DNA of 64,000 nucleotides. Origin: Thermobifida halotolerans (lineage in GTDB: Bacteria > Actinomycetota > Actinomycetes > Streptosporangiales > Streptosporangiaceae). Positions 18,914 to 34,440 of the stretch are shown here, piece by piece; position 1 is the first letter of the stretch; each line of letters begins with the position of its first letter. The stretch covers positions 3,286,001 through 3,350,000 of the forward strand of contig NZ_CP063196.1 in the NCBI RefSeq assembly GCF_003574835.2, written 5' to 3'. The translations under genes and the position numbers were made by a program. The notes beneath the pieces were generated by a model that saw only the letters and a list, made by a program, of their open reading frames with translations, made no database searches and was not told the DNA's origin.

Positions 18914-20266
18914 TCAGCCCCAAAGTGTGTCGGGGTCCTGGACGCTCACCGGGCCGAAACCGATCTCCTCCAGCGGTCCCCGCAGCGATGCGGCGTCGCC
19001 CGCGACGACCACCACCGCGTCGTCGGGGTGCAGGTGCTCGCGGGCGGACCGGTTCAGGTCCTCGGCGGTCAACTGCTCGTATCCGGCCCGCATCCGGTCC
19101 ACGTGGTCCTCGGGCAGGTCGTACACGACCATCTCGATCAGCGCCCAGGCCATGCGGCCGGCGCTGGCATAGGCGACGGGCAGTCCCAGCGTGTGGGATT
19201 CGCGGACCGCCTGGAGCTCGCTCTCGGTGACTCCCTTCCGCTGGAGTTCGGCGATCTGCTCCAGGGTCACGGTGATCGAGTGGGCGGTGGTGGGCGCGTT
19301 CACCTGGGTGCTGATCACGAAGACACCGCTGTCGCGACGCAGATCGAACCGGCTTCCGACACCGTAGGTGTAGCCGTGCTTCTCCCGCAGTTCCAGGTTG
19401 AGACGCGAGGTGAACATGCCGCCCAGCACGTCGCTCATGCCCTCGACGCGGGGGAGGTCGACCTCGGAGCGCGCCGGTGCCCGGTGCGCCAGCACGAACG
19501 CGGACTGCACCGAGCCGGGACGGTCCAGGATGACGATGCGGGGCCGCTCCCCGGGGGCGGCCCCGGGGGCGGCGGTGTGCCGCTGCGGGGTGGGAGCGGC
19601 GTCGCCGAAGACGGCCGCGCCGAGCTCCTCCAGGTTCACTCCCGTCAGGTCCCCGACGATGACCAGCGTTCCGGCCACCGAGGCGATGTTGTCGGCGTGG
19701 AAGCTCCGCGCGATCTCGGGGGTGAGCCGCTGCTGGTAGACGTCGCCTCCGCTGGGCGGGACCGCGTAGCGGCCGGTGAAGAGCTGACTGCCGACGGCTC
19801 GGCTGGCGAGGGTGGAGGCGACGGAGTTCTCCAGCCGGAACCGCTCCACCAGTTGGTCGCGGCGGCGCACGATGTCGTCGGAGCGCAGGGCCGGCGTGCG
19901 GACGGCCTCGGCCAGCAGCGACACCGCGTCCTTGAGCCGCCTGGCGGGCGCGTCCACACCGGTGATGAAGCTGTCCCAGCCGACACGGCCCACCCATTCG
20001 GCTCCGTAGCGCTCCAGGGCGGGGGCGAGCGAGCTGTTGCCGTCAACACCGTCCTCGAGCGACTCGCCGACGAGTATGGCGACGCCCATGTGCTCGTGGG
20101 CTTCGTTGATCGCGCCCGCGGGGTGGATCAGCCGCACGGCGGCGTAGGGCTGGCCGGGAAGGTCGACGGCGACGACGGTCCCGCTGCCGACCTTGATCCG
20201 GGTGGGCTTGGGGAAGGTGTAGCGGACCGGCTCACCGAGTGCGGGGCGTGGCTGGAGGCTGCTCAA
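18914..20266 (-). CDS. M16-family peptidase homologue lacking the zinc motif
   Basis: A 450-residue protein with the M16 two-domain fold (LEDGVDGNSSLAPALERYGAEW, and REKHGYTYGVGSRF in the second half with the R/Y pair of this family). The HxxEH zinc motif is absent: the equivalent region reads NEAHEHMGVAILVGESL. It therefore resembles the non-catalytic partner of heterodimeric M16 proteases such as mitochondrial processing peptidase. It starts at TTG 20266, with GGGAGAG upstream, and lies 61 bases after the gene for an active M16 peptidase. A two-subunit enzyme is likely. Confidence 0.9.
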   Translation of the reverse strand: MSSLQPRPALGEPVRYTFPKPTRIKVGSGTVVAVDLPGQPYAAVRLIHPAGAINEAHEHMGVAILVGESLEDGVDGNSSLAPALERYGAEWVGRVGWDSFITGVDAPARRLKDAVSLLAEAVRTPALRSDDIVRRRDQLVERFRLENSVASTLASRAVGSQLFTGRYAVPPSGGDVYQQRLTPEIARSFHADNIASVAGTLVIVGDLTGVNLEELGAAVFGDAAPTPQRHTAAPGAAPGERPRIVILDRPGSVQSAFVLAHRAPARSEVDLPRVEGMSDVLGGMFTSRLNLELREKHGYTYGVGSRFDLRRDSGVFVISTQVNAPTTAHSITVTLEQIAELQRKGVTESELQAVRESHTLGLPVAYASAGRMAWALIEMVVYDLPEDHVDRMRAGYEQLTAEDLNRSAREHLHPDDAVVVVAGDAASLRGPLEEIGFGPVSVQDPDTLWG

Positions 20267-20327
20267 GAGGACTCTCCCTCGACTTCTCTGGCTGCGTCAG
20301 AGTGGGCGTGGATCGGATGCGGCGGGA

Positions 20328-21680
20328 TCAGGCTTCGGCTTTCTCGGCTGCCTCGGACGTGGCGACCTCGTAGCGGAGCGAGAACCGGTTCTCCGGAGTG
20401 AGCAGCCGTTTGGCGTAGTCCACGACCTCGTCGGCGGTGATGGAGGCCCAGCGCTCCGGCCAGGTGTAGACGAGTTCGGGGTCGTCGAAGAGCTGGGTGT
20501 AGCTGCTGAGCGTGTTGGCGAGGCCGGCGGGGGTGGAGATGCTCTGGAAGTGGTCGCGTTCCAGGACCGCGCGCGCCCGCTCCAGCTCGTCCTCGCCGAT
20601 CCCGTCGGCCAGCGCCGCGGTCTCCTCGAAGACGGCGGTTTCGAGTTCCTCCCCGCTCACCCCGTCGCGGGCGATCATGCTGATGAAGAAGAGGGACTGG
20701 GTGTAGCGGAAGTCGAACAGATCCGAGGAGGCGCCGCCGTCGTCGTTGGCGAGTCCGCGTTCGACGACGAGCCTGCGGTAGAGGCGGCTGCCCTGGCCCT
20801 GGCCGAGCACCGCGGAGGCGAGGTTCATGACGTCGAACTCGCGTGTGCCGTACGGGGGGACCCGGTGGACCACGAAGACGGCGGGGGCGGGCACCTGCTC
20901 CTCGACGACCAGGCTCTTGGAACCGATGGGGCCCTCGAGGGAGGCGTCGGGTGCGGTGGCCACGGTCTCCCGGGCGGGAATGCCGCCGAAGTAGCGTGCG
21001 ACGCGCTCCCGCACGTCCTCCGGCTCCAGGGAGCTGACCACGGTGAGGACGAGGTTGTCCGGACCGTAGTGCGCCTTGTGGAAGGAGAGCACGTAGTCCA
21101 GGTCCGCGGCGTCCAGGTCCGCCATGGAGCCGATGGTGGGGTGGTGGTAGGGGTGCCCCTCGGGGTAGGCGTGCGCGAGGATGCGCTCGAAGGCCGTTCC
21201 GTAGGGCTGGTTGTCGTAGCGCTGGCGGCGCTCGTTCTTGACCACGTCACGCTGGTTGTCCAGGACTTCCTGGGTCACGCCGTCGCGCAGGGTGGCGAGC
21301 CGGTCCGCCTCCAGCCACAGGGCGAGGTCGAGCGCCGGCTCGGGGACCGTCTCGTAGTAGTTGGTGCGGTCGCTGGAGGTGGAGGCGTTGAGCTCCCCTC
21401 CGAGTGCCTCGATCACCTTGAAGTGCTCACCCTTGGGCACGTTGCCGCTGCCCTCGAACATGAGGTGCTCGAAGAGGTGGGCGAACCCGGTCCGCCCGGG
21501 GACCTCGTGCCTGGAGCCGACCCCGTACCACAGGTTGACCGCGGCCACCTGGCCCGTGGCCGCCGGGGCGGTGATCAGCCGAAGCCCGTTGTCCAGTCTG
21601 TACTGGCTGATCTGCCTGGCTGCACCGTTGCTCGTCACCAATCCCTGCACCCCCTGCTCAGCGGATGTCGTGTTGATCAT
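20328..21680 (-). CDS. M16-family zinc metallopeptidase, catalytic subunit
   Basis: A 450-residue inverzincin. The zinc motif HxxEH is HLFEH at residues 68-72, followed by the typical EALGGELNASTSSDRTNYYETVP, and the distal region VVKNERRQRYDNQPYG that carries the third ligand glutamate. The second half has the M16 C-terminal domain. No signal peptide, so it works in the cytoplasm, probably on peptides or small unfolded proteins. It is first in the pair with the inactive homologue. The ATG at 21680 has no clear RBS; starts at GTG further in (near residues 11-15, after AGGG) are possible. Confidence 0.92.
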   Translation of the reverse strand: MINTTSAEQGVQGLVTSNGAARQISQYRLDNGLRLITAPAATGQVAAVNLWYGVGSRHEVPGRTGFAHLFEHLMFEGSGNVPKGEHFKVIEALGGELNASTSSDRTNYYETVPEPALDLALWLEADRLATLRDGVTQEVLDNQRDVVKNERRQRYDNQPYGTAFERILAHAYPEGHPYHHPTIGSMADLDAADLDYVLSFHKAHYGPDNLVLTVVSSLEPEDVRERVARYFGGIPARETVATAPDASLEGPIGSKSLVVEEQVPAPAVFVVHRVPPYGTREFDVMNLASAVLGQGQGSRLYRRLVVERGLANDDGGASSDLFDFRYTQSLFFISMIARDGVSGEELETAVFEETAALADGIGEDELERARAVLERDHFQSISTPAGLANTLSSYTQLFDDPELVYTWPERWASITADEVVDYAKRLLTPENRFSLRYEVATSEAAEKAEA

Positions 21681-21908
21681 TGAGCCTATAGCCCTTGGAG
21701 CAGCGGACGGGTACTGTCAGCCTGCCCCGGGCCGTCCCGGACATGCTTCCCGCTGTTCGCGGGCTGCCGGGAATCCCCGAGGCGGCTCTGGAGCGGTGCT
21801 GTCCGACTCCGCCCGGTCCAGGGCGCCCGAGGCCTTCTCGGGACGGGCCCGCTCGGTTCTCTTTCCGTTCTTCCCGAACCAACACCAACAGGGGACTACC
21901 CCCAACGC

Positions 21909-21949
21909 AAAAAAGAGAGGGGCCGCCCCTTGCGGGGGCGGCCCCTCTC
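21909..21949 (-). terminator. rRNA operon terminator
   Basis: Perfect 15-bp GC-rich stem (21915-21929 with 21935-21949) around a 5-base loop, followed on the minus strand by six Ts (21914-21909). It lies about 10 bases beyond the 5S 3' end and closes the rrn transcript before the M16 gene. Confidence 0.9.
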
Positions 21950-21959
21950 CAACACTGTG

Positions 21960-22076
21960 TACGGCGGCGACCTACTCTCCCACCCCACCAAAGAGGCAGT
22001 ACCATCGGCGCTGGACGGCTTAACTACCGGGTTCGGAAAGGGACCGGGTGGACCCCGCCCGCTATGACCGCCGTAA
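21960..22076 (-). rRNA. rrf: 5S ribosomal RNA
   Basis: Minus-strand sequence starts TTACGGCGGTCATAGCG and contains the conserved CCGAAC near the middle and GGGAGAGTAGG near the 3' end, with terminal strands that pair. Length is about 117 bases. It follows 23S by about 90 bases. Ends are estimates, good to a few bases. Confidence 0.95.
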
Positions 22077-22164
22077 CCCTCACACCCACCCACACACCCA
22101 ACAAAGGCATGCAAGCAGGAAACCTCAACATGAACAACGTGCGCGAGCACCCAGCATCTGCGGT

Positions 22165-27153
<4,989 letters not shown>

Positions 27154-27410
27154 GCCAAACACCAACCCCCGAGCAACCCCGGAGGCGGCAAACCTGAAAC
27201 AGAGGCTCATCCCGACCAGACACCCAAACCAGGGTGCCGATCAAAGGAACCCCCACCCCCTCAAACCGAAGGAGTGGCAGGAGCCAAAATCACAAACTCG
27301 GCTGTAAAAACAAACACGCGCTGTTGAGTTCTCAAGAAACAACCGCCGACCGTCCACAAGCCACCAGGCTCTTCCCCAGCCGCGGCATTCCCGCTTCGTT
27401 GTCGGTTCCG

Positions 27411-27438
27411 ACTCTAGCAGCTCCCCGCCCCGGCGCAA
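27411..27438 (-). promoter_or_regulatory. rrn promoter candidate, proximal
   Basis: On the minus strand TTGCGC and TAGAGT are separated by 16 bases, about 260 bases before mature 16S. Between it and 16S lies the leader with TTCTTGAGAACTCAACAGCG (27320-27350), which resembles the conserved actinobacterial rrn leader antitermination region. Confidence 0.5.
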
Positions 27439-27528
27439 ATTCGCGCCGATCCGGAAAACCACCGGAGAAGAAACCGGCCGGAGTTTCCCCGCGGAAACCA
27501 TTCCGCCGTTCCGCTCCGTTGCTCCTTC

Positions 27529-27557
27529 ACTTTATCGCTCTTCGACCACCGCACCAA
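27529..27557 (-). promoter_or_regulatory. rrn promoter candidate, middle
   Basis: On the minus strand TTGGTG and TAAAGT are separated by exactly 17 bases, upstream of the proximal promoter candidate. Confidence 0.45.
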
Positions 27558-27900
27558 ATCGGTGCCTCGGTCCCGCGACCGCGGAATGAGGTCCCGAACT
27601 CCTCCCACTCCCGGGGACGCCGAAGCCGAAGCGACGACATCTCAGGAGACGGTCGTGGCGTTGTCGAACGAGTCGAGTTCTGCCACCGAGAGGGACTACG
27701 GGGGGCTGAACGCATCGCGTCAGCCTCACTCCGCGAGGCTTCGGACCCGGCTGCCCTCCACTCGAAACCCGAGGAGTTCAGTTCCCGGTCATCCGTGCCT
27801 GCTGATTCTACCCGCCCGAGTTCGGTGCTCTGACCGCCCCGCCTCCCGGTCGGTGCCGTTGCGGATCAGGCTGTGTGCCTTTTCCGTCCCGGCTCAAAGA

Positions 27901-27929
27901 ACACTACCCCATGCCCGGGGAGACGCAAA
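27901..27929 (-). promoter_or_regulatory. rrn promoter candidate, distal
   Basis: On the minus strand TTTGCG and TAGTGT are separated by 17 bases, about 750 bases before 16S. Several tandem promoters are common for actinobacterial rrn operons. Confidence 0.4.
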
Positions 27930-28107
27930 CCGGCCCGTCGGAACGGAGCGGACGGCTGTTGACCCTCCCCGTTCCGCGCGGTTACCCGGTCTTTGACCGA
28001 CGTGGGGCGTGGTTGACCTCACCCCGCCGTCGGCGTCCCCACCGTCCCGACGGGCTTGCCGGCCCATGACCCAAAGATTGCCCGCACCCGACGTGTCGCC
28101 CACCCGG

Positions 28108-28727
28108 TCAGCCGAGGTCGCGCACCTTCCTGGCGAGGGCCCGGAACGCGGTACCGCGGTGGCTGACCGCGTTCTTCTCCTCCGGAGTCATCTCCGCGGT
28201 CGTCCGCGTCTCCCCCTCGGGCACGAAGATCGGGTCGTAGCCGAAGCCGTTCGCGCCCCGGGGCTCGGCGATCAGACTGCCGCGGAGCACCCCCTCGACG
28301 ACGTGCTCCTCCCCGGTGGGCAGCACCAGTGCGGCGGCGCAGACGAACTCGGCGCCGCGCCGCTGCGGCGGAGTGTCGGCGAGCTGGTCGAGGACGAGCA
28401 CGAGATTGGCGGAATCCCGGTCGCCGCTCTCCGTCCCGAACCTGCCCGACCACCGGGCGGACAGGACACCGGGCATGCCGTTCAGCTCGTCGACGCGTAG
28501 CCCGGAGTCGTCCGCGACGGCCGGGAGACCGGTGTGCGCGGTGATCGCCCTGGCCTTGAGCAGGGCGTTGCCGGTGAAGGTCGGTTCGGTCTCGGCCACC
28601 TCGGGCGCGTCCGGATACCCGTCGAGACCGCGGACCTCGACGTCGAGTCCGGCGTCGGCCAGGATCGCGCGCAGCTCGGGGACCTTCTTGGGGTTTCGGG
28701 TGGCGAGTACGAGAGTGTCGATACGGC

Positions 28728-28731
<4 letters not shown>
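28108..28731 (-). CDS. rdgB: Non-canonical purine NTP pyrophosphatase (RdgB/HAM1)
   Basis: Housecleaning enzyme that hydrolyses dITP, XTP and ITP to monophosphates. It has 207 residues. Signature stretches are [15 protein letters not shown] at the N-terminus, [25 protein letters not shown] and GFGYDPIF. I start it at TTG 28731, which overlaps the rph stop codon in a TTGA; a longer reading frame upstream lies inside rph. The overlap implies translational coupling in an rph-rdgB operon, an arrangement also seen in Mycobacterium. Confidence 0.95.
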
Positions 28732-29447
<716 letters not shown>

Positions 29448-29557
29448 GGGTCGAGCCTATCGGCGCGGGCGGGAGCCCACGGCCACTTGAGCGAACAGAG
29501 TCGAACCCGACCGCGTGCGCCGGTCCCCGGTGCGTCGAAGAACGCCGGTGGGCGGGG

Positions 29558-30319
29558 TCACCCGCCGGCGGTGATCTCGTGGACCCTTCCCGACTCGGCG
29601 AGTTCGATCGGACCGCCGTAGGTGCTCCGCGCCTCGGTCAGGGTGCGGTTGTTGTCGTTCCAGGGCACCAGGTGGGTGAGGACCAGTCTGCGGACGTTGG
29701 CCCGGCTGGCCTGCTCCCCCGCCTCGCTTCCGGTCAGGTGCATGTCCTTGGGGTTGTCCTTGTGGTCGTGGAAGGACGCCTCGCACAGGAACAGGTCGGC
29801 GTCGCGCGCGAGCTCGACGAGTTCTTCACAGACCCCGGTGTCGCCGGAGTAGGTGAGCACCGCGCCCTCGTGCTCGAGTCGGATGCCGAACGCCTCGACG
29901 GGGTGGTTGACGTGGTCCAGCGTGGCCGTGAAGGGGCCGATCCCACGGGTGCCGGGGGCCAGCTCGCGAAAGTCGAAGGTCTCGTGCATTCCGGGTTCGG
30001 GGTCGAGCCCGTAGGCCCGCGCCATCCGGTCGGCCACCCCGGGAGGGCCGTAGACGGGGATGGGGGGTTTGGGACCGCCATCGGGGTGGAAGGTGCGCGC
30101 CACCCAGTAGGAGCACAGGTCCATGCAGTGGTCGGCGTGCAGGTGGGAGAGGTAGACGGCATCGATGGCATAGATGTCGGCGTGGCGCTGGAGTGCTCCC
30201 AGTGCCCCGTTGCCCAGGTCGAGCAGCAGCCGGAACCCGTCGGCCTCCACGAGGTAACAGGACGCGGGTCCGGCTGGGCCGGGAAAGCTCCCCGAGGAGC
30301 CGATGATGGTGAGTCGCAC
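29558..30319 (-). CDS. Metallo-beta-lactamase-fold phosphodiesterase, Rv1339-like
   Basis: Zinc hydrolase of 253 residues with the HLHADHCMDL motif, later ligands in TYSGDTG and the THLVPW His, and a short RNase Z-like layout. Its place next to rph-rdgB and the cysM cluster matches M. tuberculosis Rv1339, reported as an atypical cyclic-nucleotide phosphodiesterase acting on cAMP. That function is by homology of position and fold, not proven here. It starts at GTG 30319. Upstream, at 30460-30500, a cluster of TGTGA/TCACA half-sites may be a control element. Confidence 0.85.
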   Translation of the reverse strand: MRLTIIGSSGSFPGPAGPASCYLVEADGFRLLLDLGNGALGALQRHADIYAIDAVYLSHLHADHCMDLCSYWVARTFHPDGGPKPPIPVYGPPGVADRMARAYGLDPEPGMHETFDFRELAPGTRGIGPFTATLDHVNHPVEAFGIRLEHEGAVLTYSGDTGVCEELVELARDADLFLCEASFHDHKDNPKDMHLTGSEAGEQASRANVRRLVLTHLVPWNDNNRTLTEARSTYGGPIELAESGRVHEITAGG

Positions 30320-30594
30320 GTCGTACAGCCTTTTCGATGAGGTGTCTTTCGCGGGGACGTCGCTGCGCCGCGGAGAGTTTCTCCGGGTTTTCCAAGTGGT
30401 TACGGGTGTACCCCACGTACCGGCGAGTAGGTATGGAATGTGGGCCGTTCCTCAGGCGATGTGAGTCACAGTGAAGGCGTCACAGATCTCCCCGTGTGAC
30501 TCCCGGGACGGGGCGACAACCACGGGAAACCCGTGTGCGCGCCGTTCCGGGAACAGCGGGCGGGGGCGCGGCCGTCCGCGGAGCGGGGACACGC

Positions 30595-31410
30595 TCAGCG
30601 GCCGACCCTGGCGAGTTGGCGACTCTGCGCGACGAGGCGTCCTTTGGCGTCCCACAGGTCGACGTTCTCGTCGAACCACCCGTCGCTGACCAGGCTGGTG
30701 TGCGCCCGGAAGGCGAGCGGCCCGGGTTCGGGGACGGCCCGCAGGTGCCAGGTGAGTTCGACGGTGGGCGCCCAACTCCAGTCGGTCAGGAGGCTGACGA
30801 CGGGCGGCAGGGCGTCGACGGCGAGCGGCAGGAACGCCTCGGGGTTCTCGGCCGAACCGCCGTCACGCGCGCTGAGGTCGACATATCCGTACAGTTCGGG
30901 AGAGTCGGCGGCGCGCTCGCCGGCGAGGGCGGCATAGCTGTCGGGGGCGAAGCCCACGTCGACCCGGCTGACGAAGCTGTCCTCGGCCAACCGGCTCTCC
31001 CGCGGGTCGAAGTTCCTGCACCGGTCGACCGGGGGGATCTCGACCGGGGGCGTCTCGTAGAGGGGCTCCGCCTGCGAGGCGAGCGCGGCCGTCGCGACGG
31101 TGCCGGTGATGACGGTCGCGCCCCGCTGGCGCAGGGTGACGAGGACGGTGGTGACGGTACGGCCTCGCTTGACCACCTCGGTCCCGATCTCGGCGGGTCC
31201 GCCGCTGCCGGGACGGAGGAAGTGGTAGGAGGAGGACACCGCGTGGGGGTGGTCGGATTCGGCGAGCGCGGCCCGCTGCAGCACCGACATGAGGTAGCCG
31301 CCGTTGAGCGCGCTCCCGATGAGGTACCCGGGGTCGAGCTCGGCGGCGTATCGATTCTCACCGACGCGGACGACGGTGGTCGCGGAGTCGAATCGAGTCA
31401 TGGGGACCAT
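30595..31410 (-). CDS. Acyl-CoA thioesterase-like, double hotdog
   Basis: A 271-residue protein with two hotdog-like halves (GSALNGGYLMSVLQRAALAES at the start, SLLTDWSWAPTVELTWHLR and GWFDENVDLWDAKGRLVAQSRQLA at the end), as in TesB-like thioesterases of actinobacteria. It should hydrolyse acyl-CoA, but chain-length preference is unknown. The ATG at 31410 is taken; a second ATG three codons later is equally possible and neither has a good RBS. In mycobacteria the equivalent site holds murI and a rhomboid gene, so this is a local replacement or insertion. Confidence 0.78.
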   Translation of the reverse strand: MVPMTRFDSATTVVRVGENRYAAELDPGYLIGSALNGGYLMSVLQRAALAESDHPHAVSSSYHFLRPGSGGPAEIGTEVVKRGRTVTTVLVTLRQRGATVITGTVATAALASQAEPLYETPPVEIPPVDRCRNFDPRESRLAEDSFVSRVDVGFAPDSYAALAGERAADSPELYGYVDLSARDGGSAENPEAFLPLAVDALPPVVSLLTDWSWAPTVELTWHLRAVPEPGPLAFRAHTSLVSDGWFDENVDLWDAKGRLVAQSRQLARVGR

Positions 31411-31503
31411 TGAAGCGAACCGCGTCCCCCCGCGGGCGGGCAGGGGGCGGGTTGCCCGGTCCGGTGCCGCGGCCCTCGGCGCGAGGGCCGCGGCGGTGAC
31501 GCT

Positions 31504-32735
<1,232 letters not shown>

Positions 32736-32844
32736 GGATGTGTCTCCGTTAGAAGTCTGTGGGTGCTGACGGCGGAGGCGCGGCGCTCCGCCGGATAGGT
32801 TCAACATGCGTGGCGCACGGGTGATTCCGAACGCGCGGTTTTTC

Positions 32845-33258
32845 TCAGCCCGCGTCGACGATCTCGACCGGCTCCTCGGTGACGGCCCCGTCGACGATCC
32901 GGTAGGAGCGGAACTCGACGGTGTCGGGATCCCTGGTGGAGACGAGGACGTAGTGGGCGTTCGGCTCGGAAGCGTAGCTGACGTCGGTCCGCGACGGGTA
33001 CGCCTCGGTGGCGGTGTGGGAGTGGTAGATGACGACGGGCTCCTCGTCCCGGTCGTCCATCTCGCGCCACACCCTGAGCTGTTCGAGCGAGTCGAAGCGG
33101 TAGAACGTGGGCGAACGTTCGGCGTTGATCATCTCGACGAAGCGTTCGGGCCGGTCGCTGCCCTCGGGCCCGGCCACGATGCCGCACGCCTCGTCGGGGT
33201 GGTCCCGGCGGGCGTGGGCGACGATCTTGTCGTAGATCGAGCGATCAATCCTCAGCAT
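32845..33258 (-). CDS. mec: JAMM/Mpn+ metalloprotease Mec
   Basis: Zinc peptidase of 137 residues that in M. tuberculosis releases cysteine from the CysO-cysteine adduct. The JAMM motif is complete: E in DEACGIVAG, then HSH with ten residues to the Asp (HSHTATEAYPSRTD). I start at ATG 33258, where TAGTCT lies 7 bases upstream (33266-33271), so the mRNA may be leaderless. It leads the mec-cysO-cysM unit, with 109 bases before cysO. It may also trim the MR tail of CysO. Confidence 0.92.
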   Translation of the reverse strand: MLRIDRSIYDKIVAHARRDHPDEACGIVAGPEGSDRPERFVEMINAERSPTFYRFDSLEQLRVWREMDDRDEEPVVIYHSHTATEAYPSRTDVSYASEPNAHYVLVSTRDPDTVEFRSYRIVDGAVTEEPVEIVDAG

Positions 33259-33402
33259 GACTCTCAGACTAGCCGAGTCGGAATCCCTACCCACCCACTA
33301 GGTATGACTTGGTGTGCCCTGGCCGCGGGGGCTCCGCGGCCGCGGACCCGCCCGGTGCGCCGGGGGTCGGGCCGGTCGCCGGCCCGGCGGCGCCCCGGCG
33401 TG

Positions 33403-33954
33403 TCACTCCCGGTGCTGCCAGACCGCCTGGACCAGGGTCTCCTGGAGGTGGGTCAGCCACTCGTAGATGTGCGCCGCGGCGGCCAGCGAGTCGTCCCGTG
33501 AGGCGGCGGCGCGCATCGCGTAGACGTCCTCCTCGGTCTCGACGCCCATGCGGGTGCCGAGGGAGAGTCGTACGTCGGTGAGGAGCTTGAGCCACGTCTG
33601 GGCGTCGTCCGCGTCCAGCGTGACCGCACCGCCCTCGGCGGGGATCGCGGCGACCACCCGTTGGGCGTTCTCGCGCTTGTGCCGACGCAGTCCGTTCTCG
33701 GTGTAGCGCCGGAAGTCTCCCGCCGAGGCGGGGTCGTCGGTGTAGGCGTCGGGGAGGAGCCGGGACAGCACCGGGTCCTTGGGCCTGGCCGCGGACTCGC
33801 TGATGCCGACGAGGGCGGCGAGTCCGTCCTGCTGTTCGGGCTCCTCGACGATGCGCAGGACCAGTTCGGCCATGGAGCGCAGCAGTCTGGCCTCGTCGCG
33901 GTCGATCTCGATGCGCGCACCGCCGTGCGGCGCGGCGTGGAATCCGGTGGTCAT
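33403..33954 (-). CDS. DUF2017 family protein
   Basis: A 183-residue soluble, helix-rich protein (EARLLRSMAELVLRIVEE, VYAMRAAASRDDSLAAAAHIYEWLTHLQE) of the actinobacterial DUF2017 family. These genes commonly follow clpS, as here, which hints at a link to N-end-rule proteolysis, but no activity is known. The ATG at 33954 is 43 bases after the clpS stop. The RBS is weak. Confidence 0.85.
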   Translation of the reverse strand: MTTGFHAAPHGGARIEIDRDEARLLRSMAELVLRIVEEPEQQDGLAALVGISESAARPKDPVLSRLLPDAYTDDPASAGDFRRYTENGLRRHKRENAQRVVAAIPAEGGAVTLDADDAQTWLKLLTDVRLSLGTRMGVETEEDVYAMRAAASRDDSLAAAAHIYEWLTHLQETLVQAVWQHRE

Positions 33955-33997
33955 GGTCGGCTGGCCTCTGCTGTCGGGTACACGTCCTCGTCCGCGT

Positions 33998-34288
33998 TCA
34001 CTTGTCCTGTTGCAGGGTCGCCCACAGCCCGTACTCGTGCAGGGTCGCGACGTGGCGCTCCATCTCCTCGCGGGTGCCGCTGGAGACGACCGCCCTGCCC
34101 TGGTAGTGGACGTCCTCCATGAGCTTGTGGGCCTTGGCCCGGGAGTATCCGAAGACCGTCTGGAAGACGTAGGTGACATAGCTCATCAGGTTGACTGGGT
34201 CGTTCCAGACGATCGTGACCCATGGCACGTCCGGCCGGTGGTGCTCCTCGATCCGCGGCTCGTCGAGTTCGACCGGCGTGGCGGTCAT
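33998..34288 (-). CDS. clpS: ATP-dependent Clp protease adaptor ClpS
   Basis: A 96-residue adaptor that binds N-degron substrates and hands them to ClpAP or ClpCP. The substrate-pocket stretch [20 protein letters not shown] and the HxxGRAVV-like [11 protein letters not shown] are visible. GAAGGTG precedes the chosen ATG 34288. It is divergent from pncB and leads a clpS-DUF2017 unit. Confidence 0.95.
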   Translation of the reverse strand: MTATPVELDEPRIEEHHRPDVPWVTIVWNDPVNLMSYVTYVFQTVFGYSRAKAHKLMEDVHYQGRAVVSSGTREEMERHVATLHEYGLWATLQQDK

Positions 34289-34424
34289 GGTTCCATCACC
34301 TTCTTCGCTGTTCTGACTCCGGGGCGGGGCCGACGGCGTGTCCTGCCGCTCACTGTCCATTCTGGGAAGCCCCACCCGCGCGTGTCGAAACACCGGACCG
34401 ATTTTCTTCCTCAGAGACACAAAC

Positions 34425-34440
34425 TAGGGTTGGGGCCATG
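34425..34440 (+). promoter_or_regulatory. -10 element and leaderless start of pncB
   Basis: TAGGGT (34425-34430) is followed after 7 bases by the pncB ATG, so transcription probably begins at or next to the A of the start codon. No -35 consensus is visible. Confidence 0.55.

Larger units (their letters stand above)
27154..28107 (-). other. rRNA operon upstream control region
   Basis: About 950 bases between the end of rdgB and the 16S 5' end with no credible gene. It holds the three promoter candidates and the rrn leader. The rest shows no motif I recognise. Confidence 0.6.

Noticed and set aside
21660-21720. TAGGCT as a leaderless promoter for the active M16 gene
   Set aside because: It is only 2 bases from the ATG at 21680, too close for transcription to begin at that codon.
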